From an uncultured Bryobacterales bacterium (GTDB lineage: Bacteria; Acidobacteriota; Terriglobia; Bryobacterales; UBA6623): DNA of 64,000 nucleotides. The notes under the pieces are model-generated. The model did not search any database and was not told the origin of the DNA. It saw only the letters and a list, made by a program, of their open reading frames with translations. Of this stretch, positions 58,390-64,000 are shown in pieces. The stretch is from positions 3,014,062 to 3,078,061 of the forward strand of contig OX638379.1 of assembly GCA_951813605.1 (NCBI GenBank), in the 5' to 3' direction. A program made the translations under genes and the position numbers. How positions within the stretch are numbered: position 1 is the stretch's first letter; each line of letters opens with the position of its first letter.

Positions 58390-60177
58390 TCAGGGCGGGC
58401 CGGGTTCGAGGTAGCCCGCGCCGACCAGCACCGGCACGCGATTCACCAGCGCGCGCCGGACGAAGGCCACCTTGCGCCCCGGCCGCCCCGTGACGGGGTG
58501 CGCGGCGGGGTAGTACAGCCAGGCCTCCCCGGCGGCTAACACCCCCCGCCAGGCCCCGCGGCCGTAGGCCGGCGCTAGAGGCAGTTCGGGGCCTCCCGCG
58601 GGGCTGGCGGTGAACAGTGTCCGTCCGCTGCCCGGGTCCAGCGCGAACACGTACACGGCTCCAGAACTCCAGAGCACGGGGAGGAATGGAAAGGCCGCGG
58701 CGAACCCGCCGCGCGCCTCTAGCTCGAGCGCGGCGCAGCGCACGAACGCCCGCAGGCGATCCCGGGATGGCGGCTGCACGGCTAGCGAGGCGGCCCGCAG
58801 TCCGCCGCCGGGGCACGCCCCGGGCAGCTCGCGGGGGGCGATCGACGCCCCCACCCAGGCCCGGGCGCCGAGCCAGTCGACGGCGATCCCGTAGGCCGCC
58901 CGCGGGACTTCCCTGCCCTCCGCGTCGGGGACGGAGTCGTATACCCAGCCCCGCCCGCGAGATCCCGCAACGCGCTCCCAGCCGGGCGCCGGCCCGTCCG
59001 CGCCGGCCAGCAGCGTACCGTTGGGCCGGCGCACCGTGACCCGCGTGACAACGGAGCCCCAGCGCCCGTCCGCGGCGAATGCCTCCGCCGCGAGAGAGGG
59101 GCCGCGGGCCAGGACCTCTTCAAACGCGCAGCGCACGAACGCCTCCAGATCGTCCGCCGAGCGCACCGCGGCAGCTGTGATGCGCTGCGCGGCGCAGGGC
59201 AGCGGCCACGGCGAGAGAGGGGCGGACCAGGCGCTGGGCTCGCCCGCCCCGGCGGAGCTGAGGGCTCGCACGCGGAAGCGGTAGACATCTCCGTTGGCCA
59301 GCCCCTCGACGGTGTGCGAGGAGGTCTCCCCGCTGCTGCGGGGGACCCACTCCCAGGAACCGGGCGGCTGCCCGCGGGCCGCGAACTGGACCTGCCAGCC
59401 CGTCGTCGGGCGGTCGCCGGGCTCCCCTGGGTTCCAGGAAAGGTTTGCGCGGGCGTCCCCCGCCGCGACCGCCAGCTGCGGCGCTCCCGGCGGGTCCGGC
59501 GGCATAGGGGTCGCCGCCTCCGACCAAACGCTGGGCTCGCCCGCCCCGGCGCTGTTGACGGCGCGCACGCGGAAACGGTAGGCGACGCCGTTGGCCAGCC
59601 CGCGCACGACGTGAAACATGGTGCCGGCGCGGCCGCCCGGGATCGCGGTCCACGGCGACTCGCGCCCTCCGGATTTCAGCTGGACCTGCCAGCCGTGGCC
59701 ACTCCCCGAGGTCCAGCTCAGCGCCACCAGCCTGTCGCCGGGCACGGCCGTCAGACCCTCGGGGGCGTCCGGCGGCTCCGGCTCGTCAGGCCTCGCGGCG
59801 CCTCTCGCGGTTACCGGCGGGGGCGGGTCCTCCGGGTCGTCGGGAGGGTCTCCTTCCCCGCCGCCTCCGCCTCCGCCTTGGGGGTCGTGGCCGTCGTAGC
59901 TTGCCGTGCAGCGCCGACCGTCGAAGCCCGGGCCGATGGTGATGTAGTTGACGCAGCTGCAGCTCGACCAGTGGTCGATGTCCTGCTCCAGAGCGTTCTG
60001 GATCACAGCGCAGCAGGCCGCGTCGGTCGAGGAGTCCCCCACCGAGGACCCCGGACAGTTCCTGGAGCTGCCCGCCGAGCTCCCGTCTTCGTGGGCAAGC
60101 GCGTAGTCGGCAAGCGGCGCGGAGCACAGCAAGAGAAACAGGGCGAGCACACGGAGCGCCCGGGAACGAGTGAACAT
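58390..60177 (-). CDS. Secreted FN3 protein with paired Cache-like domains
   Basis: The start is moved to the ATG encoding MFTRSRALRVLALFLLLCSA, a signal peptide. The first 100 mature residues hold a Cys-rich head (NCPGSS, AACCAVIQN, SSCSCVNY) and a Gly/Asp/Pro linker. Two fibronectin type III domains follow (VALSWTSGSGHGWQVQLKS, YRFRVRAVNSAGAGEPS and a second copy). The C-terminal half contains two similar domains starting LEAFVRCAFEEVLARG and LRAFVRCAALELEARG, resembling Cache ligand-binding folds with conserved Cys. No enzymatic motif is seen. It is presumably extracellular, anchored or released, and senses or binds small ligands. Confidence 0.75.
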   Translation of the reverse strand: MFTRSRALRVLALFLLLCSAPLADYALAHEDGSSAGSSRNCPGSSVGDSSTDAACCAVIQNALEQDIDHWSSCSCVNYITIGPGFDGRRCTASYDGHDPQGGGGGGGEGDPPDDPEDPPPPVTARGAARPDEPEPPDAPEGLTAVPGDRLVALSWTSGSGHGWQVQLKSGGRESPWTAIPGGRAGTMFHVVRGLANGVAYRFRVRAVNSAGAGEPSVWSEAATPMPPDPPGAPQLAVAAGDARANLSWNPGEPGDRPTTGWQVQFAARGQPPGSWEWVPRSSGETSSHTVEGLANGDVYRFRVRALSSAGAGEPSAWSAPLSPWPLPCAAQRITAAAVRSADDLEAFVRCAFEEVLARGPSLAAEAFAADGRWGSVVTRVTVRRPNGTLLAGADGPAPGWERVAGSRGRGWVYDSVPDAEGREVPRAAYGIAVDWLGARAWVGASIAPRELPGACPGGGLRAASLAVQPPSRDRLRAFVRCAALELEARGGFAAAFPFLPVLWSSGAVYVFALDPGSGRTLFTASPAGGPELPLAPAYGRGAWRGVLAAGEAWLYYPAAHPVTGRPGRKVAFVRRALVNRVPVLVGAGYLEPGPP

Positions 60178-60650
60178 GCCTGCAGGGGTAGCCCATGGAA
60201 TGCCCCGCCGCAAGCGACATGCCGTGATCGAAGCCCGCCGGCAGCCTGCCTGGCCGCTTAGGGATCGCCTTTCGAATGCAACCGCGCGACCGGCCTCGAC
60301 CCGCTTGATGATCGTCGTTGGGAGGCGTTTCTTGCCTCGAATCCAAGGTTTGAGTGGAATCGCCGCGGTGTGTGTCAGGTCGGAAGTCACTAAGTCTCAA
60401 GATAGCACGAGTTTTTATTATATTCGCTATTGATACGTAATTTATTTATATTTTTTCAATTATGCGACGCAAAACCCAAATACATTGTGCAGCTGTACAA
60501 GACGGACGGGAAGGGCGGGCCGGCACCAAGGGAACCGTTCCAGATGCGGATTGCAGAGAAGAGTGATCGTAGATTCCGAACGAAAGCGACCGAAGGAGCG
60601 TAACGCGTGCCGCACCCGTGGCCGACGTGTTTTGCAGAAAGGAGATCGCG
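60178..60650. other. Promoter-containing intergenic region
   Basis: Holds an AT-rich island (60405-60470), likely the promoter of the FN3 gene on the minus strand. The rest is spacer with no clear gene. Confidence 0.45.
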
Positions 60651-60770
60651 ATGCCGAGAGAGCGAGTAGCGATGTACAAGATTAGGGAAATCCAGAGCCT
60701 GTGCCACCTGCACCGCCTGCTCCCGAAACTCCTTCGCGTAGCGCTTCAGATAGTCTCGCTGGCTCGCTGG
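60651..60770. pseudogene. Chimeric scraps of IS21 (plus) and IS3 (minus) transposase genes
   Basis: Plus strand: after AAAGGAG the frame reads MPRERVAMYKIREI, the first residues of IS21 istA transposases, and then diverges. Minus strand from about 60770: RDYLKRYAKEFREQAVQVAQ, the start of an IS3-type orfA. Both are too short to function. Confidence 0.45.
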
Positions 60771-60929
60771 CTCGTCGTTCGGGGCCTCCTTGCACCCCGC
60801 CCTCCCGAGGACCCTACCGCCGCCTTTCAAACTATCTCGGGTGTCCACGAACAGCATGGCACTCCAAGATGCGGTCCGACGGCTGCGCCCTACGCGAAGT
60901 CCAGGTCCCGATGGCTTGCAACGCGCCCG

Positions 60930-61330
60930 CTCAACGCTGTGCAGCGCGCACTCGTCGCGTTCGTTGCCCGCCTGTCGGCCGACCGCGACTGCCCGGAAGT
61001 GGAGGCGGAAGTCAGCTGGCAGGGCGACACCGCGTGCCGAGGCCGACCGTTCACGGCGGCCCGCGTACGGCGGATCCTGCCGCCAACGGACTGCCGCTGC
61101 GCACGGAGCGGCTCCGCGCTCGCAGCTTCGCGGCGGCCCGCGGACTGGCCAGGACACTGGGTGCTTCCCGTGGCATTGTGCGAAACTGGGCCGGCCGCGG
61201 AATCCTGGAGGTTGAACTCATCGCGCAGGGCCCGCAACGCAGGGAGGCCCTGGATGCAGTGCCGCAAGGGGCCGATGTCACACAAGTCCTTGGCAATAAG
61301 TGCAAACGAAACGTCCCGCGTCCCAGGACG
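60930..61330 (+). pseudogene. Serine recombinase-type C-terminal remnant
   Basis: One frame gives DTACRGRPFTAARVRRIL, then after a shift near 61078 another gives RTERLRARSFAAARGLARTL and GASRGIVRNWAGRGILEVEL. This is the RPFTxxxVRRI and helix-turn-helix tail seen in large serine recombinases. Compare 29300-29905. Confidence 0.45.
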
Positions 61331-61369
61331 ACTCCCAACGAACCGGATTGCCACGCAGGATAGGAGGCC

Positions 61370-61614
61370 TTGCACTGTGGATTGCACTTCTTGAGGTGCT
61401 GCGCGTGCAGCAGGGTGGGCAGGATCCCGGCCTCCTCGCCGGCCGCGCAGGGCGCCTCCCAGAAGATGCCCGCGCCTTCCATGGCCGCGGCCTCGACGCC
61501 CTTCTCCAGCAGACAGCCGGTCACGGCGCGCAGGCCTGCCGGCGTGGTGCCGAACTCTCGCGGCTCGACCGCGTGCAGAGCGTCGCTGCGGACGGTTTCG
61601 GTGGTGGTTTGCAT
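61370..61614 (-). pseudogene. IS110-family transposase, N-terminal fragment
   Basis: The ATG follows AAGGAGGAAAACGCC. The frame reads REFGTTPAGLRAVTGCLLEK, VEAAAMEGAGIFWEAP and LLHAQHLKK, parts of the DEDD RuvC-like domain. The first Asp block (DVHK) is missing and the frame loses similarity near 61370. It is not contiguous with the C-terminal remnant at 36459-37160. Confidence 0.6.
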
Positions 61615-62178
61615 GGCGTTTTCCTCCTTGGGGGAGGAAGCGGGGCGGGGTTCCTGAACAGATGACTCACGCCGTGGTGGCGGGGCTCATCGTACTGCTC
61701 CTCCATGGGCCGCGGGCCGCGCACTCCGGGGCGCGACAGGGGAGCACTGGATCGGTTTAGTCCTCGGGAAAGGCCGGGGGCCTCCGCTAGTAACCGCTAC
61801 GGCCTCTGTCCCGCTTCCGCGCTCCAGTCTTCCACCGCGGGTGCCGCCCCGCCAAGGAGCGGGGACGCGCCCGGCGCTCGATCCGAGGCCGCCCCAGTGT
61901 ATTTCATGCCCTCGGAGTGGGCGACGGGCCGATCATGCGTTTAGTGCGAATGCAGAAATGCTGAGCTGACCATTGCTGCTTGACACAATTGGAAAACATT
62001 CGCCGAGCGATCTGCGAGCTTCGCTTGGCCCCTGTCCAGCCAACAGTTACAGGCCTATGCCTGTGCTGTTTCGCTCACGAAGGAAAGCTCGATCACCAGC
62101 CTCGAATGCCGATACCATCGCGAGCCCATCGACGATGGGACGGTCAGACAGACATTCCCTCCCGAATCTGGTTGTTGG
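61615..62178. other. No gene recognised
   Basis: About 560 bp of spacer between decayed IS110 and the large protein at the window edge. No promoter, terminator or RNA stands out. Confidence 0.4.
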
Positions 62179-64000
62179 TCAAGGCACCAAGTCGGCGGCG
62201 TAAGCCCCCTTGAGGGAAACCGATTGGTTCGAGCGGCCCAGCTCCCAAGTTCCGATCACACCGAGGGGACCATCTAGGCTCGCGCCGACAAACTTGCCTG
62301 TATGCGCGCGGTGGCCAGACCATCGGGTGTCGGAACGGACCGCGTTGACGTACCGGAGGCGAACGGATGGGCGGCTCGAATCGAATTCGAGCAGATTTCC
62401 GTTTCCGCCAGACAAGCTGAGCCCGCTGGAGAACACGATCTGGTCCACGCCGACGCCGTTGTACCGGAAAACCCCATCGCCATCCAGCGTGCGGAGATCT
62501 TGGATGACCGAGGTGACCGTGGCACGACCGACCGAAGCACCCCAGTCGACCGTCAAGGCAATCTCGCCTTCAAAGATTCTGGGGCCGCCCGAACTGTCGT
62601 CGACGGCTACCGTGTGTCCTTGGTAGTAACCGGTGCCATTGGTCGGGAAACGAGGGTCCCCGCTGAAATATCTCGTTTGTTCGAGCGGACTGTAAGCGAA
62701 GGCGCCCGAAGGATCGTCCGGGTCATATTCAATACCCTCGCTCGCGCTATTTCCGACAGTCCTCAGCCAAATTCCGAAGCGTCCGTAGTCCGTATGACTG
62801 TACTCGACCCTCACGTCGTGACTCCGGACCTCGAAGATCAAGTCCGTATCCTCGACCGCGTCGCTCTCCTCGTGGAATACACCAGGCTCCACCAGGGCGT
62901 CTTCGAAGCGGCCCACGCTGCCCAGCGCGTAAGCGGCCTCCAAGAGAAGGCTCCGCGCCTGGTCGTCGTCGGGTCGTCTGCGGCTGTCCGTTGGATAGGA
63001 CGCGCCGAGCGGATTCCGCGCCCGGAAGTTGCTGCCGAATACGGTCTCGAATAGGGTCTCGTTGGCGCTGTCCCAGACGGTGTCGCGGCGCCTGTTGAGT
63101 TCCGTCTCGCTGCTACTGACGTCACGCCAGAGATCGAGCACCCGAATCTGCTGCTCAATATCGCGCCGCGCCAGAGCGACCAAAGTCGGCCCGATCGATT
63201 CAGCAGAGCCGCTGAAGAACAGCTCGGCGGCCGCGAACTCCAAGTAATCGCCGTTCTCGTCCTTGCCGCCCACGCGAATGTTGCCACGGCGGTCGGGCTG
63301 GACGCCGATGTATGTTTCCGAAACGTCACCGCGGTCATCCAAGACAGGGCGGACAGAGATGGGGGCCGAATCGTAATCGGCGCCAAAAGCCGCGGTGAGC
63401 AAGGGATCTCGGCTCGAGTTTTCGAAGAGGCTCCATGTACCGATCACGGAGTCCCCGGCTTCGGATCGTTCACCCACGAAAGTGCCTTCGAAGTCGCTTC
63501 GCAGCACTCTCGGTCTCGGAGCCCCGACCAAGGATCTGTACCCCACGCTGGCATCGCCGGAACTGACCTCGAACGACGCGTCGTCATCGTCTAGGTAGGC
63601 ACTCGGCAGGTTGACGTAGGATACATCGGCAAATCCGTAGCGCCACGGGTCTCCGCCTTCGTCTCGCAGGTCAGTGATCAGAGCGCTGACGCGATTCGAA
63701 CCGAAGCGGACGTTCAGTTCGATCAGGCCCGTGTACGTATCGAGGTCGCCGTCAGTGGACACAGCCACCGTTCTGCCGATGTAGTCGGCCTCGCCGCGAT
63801 TCGGCAGTTCAAACCTTCGGGACGCCTCGAGGGGACTGTAGGCGAAGGCTCCGAAGCCCTCGTCTCCGCCCATCAGCACCAAATCGTCGTCCCAGCCGCC
63901 GCCGCCATCTCGCTCGAACCGGAGATAGGCACCGAATCGGGTATTCGGCGTCGATCCGAATTCCAGTTTCGTCAAGGTCTGGAGCGCATCATAGACGTTT
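62179..64000 (-). CDS. Duplicated TbpB-like beta-barrel protein, partial at window edge
   Basis: The minus-strand frame is open to the window edge, so the N-terminus lies outside. The visible 600 residues contain two similar halves, each with RFGAYLRF or RFGIWLRT, GAFAYSPLE, an IGRTVAVS or QGHTVAVD strand, a GLIELNVRF or EGEIALTVD strand, then a linker and a GTFVGERSEAGDSVIGTWSL or GKFVGASLDGPLGVIGTWEL strand followed by an AFGAD or AYAAD motif. The GTW and GAFGAD blocks resemble transferrin-binding protein B-type lipoprotein beta-barrels (TbpBD family). Ligand is unknown. Confidence 0.7.
   Translation of the reverse strand, partial: NVYDALQTLTKLEFGSTPNTRFGAYLRFERDGGGGWDDDLVLMGGDEGFGAFAYSPLEASRRFELPNRGEADYIGRTVAVSTDGDLDTYTGLIELNVRFGSNRVSALITDLRDEGGDPWRYGFADVSYVNLPSAYLDDDDASFEVSSGDASVGYRSLVGAPRPRVLRSDFEGTFVGERSEAGDSVIGTWSLFENSSRDPLLTAAFGADYDSAPISVRPVLDDRGDVSETYIGVQPDRRGNIRVGGKDENGDYLEFAAAELFFSGSAESIGPTLVALARRDIEQQIRVLDLWRDVSSSETELNRRRDTVWDSANETLFETVFGSNFRARNPLGASYPTDSRRRPDDDQARSLLLEAAYALGSVGRFEDALVEPGVFHEESDAVEDTDLIFEVRSHDVRVEYSHTDYGRFGIWLRTVGNSASEGIEYDPDDPSGAFAYSPLEQTRYFSGDPRFPTNGTGYYQGHTVAVDDSSGGPRIFEGEIALTVDWGASVGRATVTSVIQDLRTLDGDGVFRYNGVGVDQIVFSSGLSLSGGNGNLLEFDSSRPSVRLRYVNAVRSDTRWSGHRAHTGKFVGASLDGPLGVIGTWELGRSNQSVSLKGAYAADLVP

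Overview
The window looks like one stretch of an acidobacterial chromosome (Acidobacteriota, most likely a Bryobacterales/Solibacter-type lineage). The assignment rests on family content: a secreted protein of the Solibacter TIGR03437 type (13424-14188), a second TIGR03437-like domain (45128-45529), a VWFA-related protein of the TIGR03436 type (37331-38257), a TonB-dependent receptor with an N-terminal carboxypeptidase-regulatory-like domain, and a PQQ-type beta-propeller protein. No rRNA or tRNA gene was recognised, so placement below phylum level is an inference.

Layout. 1-8600 is a mobile-DNA graveyard: a broken TrlF-type PHP/ATPase gene, an IS1595-family transposon whose passenger is a methyltransferase-HNH fusion, two decayed hypothetical genes, an orphan HicB antitoxin, an IS5-family element and a tyrosine recombinase broken by several homopolymer frameshifts. 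8851-14188 is a chromosomal three-gene set (TIGR03437 protein, TonB-dependent receptor, secreted beta-helix protein), followed by an IS1380 element, an orphan PhoB-type response regulator and a very small secreted-peptide gene. 17540-28600 is an accessory island: an FRG-domain fragment coupled to an unknown 382-residue protein, a PD-(D/E)XK-like protein, a wrecked type I-E CRISPR module (cas6e beheaded at its catalytic His, cas1 intact, cas2 cut off after about 28 codons, no array), a small coiled-coil/TM gene pair, a GmrSD-like DUF262-HNH protein, an IS256 element that truncates a pentapeptide-repeat gene, and an XRE/ImmA-IrrE regulator-protease pair. 28700-32400 is mostly recombinase and IS256 debris.

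32385-49899 is again core-like: secreted proteins of unknown function (including a tight three-gene operon at 33250-36143), a VWFA protein translationally coupled to a 1.7-kilo-residue TPR protein, small membrane proteins, a decayed astacin protease with a mutated zinc ligand, and a beta-propeller protein. 50392-55776 is the best candidate for an under-described system: an operator-like dyad, an AAA_14/DUF4143 ATPase, and a 1364-residue STAND/NACHT-like NTPase with a C-terminal PD-(D/E)XK-like domain. The right end carries a decayed transposase, a GNAT acetyltransferase, a secreted FN3 protein with paired Cache-like domains, more transposon debris, and a TbpB-like duplicated protein that runs off the window.

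Together the window shows a genome with heavy IS traffic and many genes broken by single indels or stops. Several lesions sit in homopolymer runs, so some could be sequencing errors. Others (IS junctions, the HEIGY substitution, TGA/TAA substitutions) are less easily explained that way.
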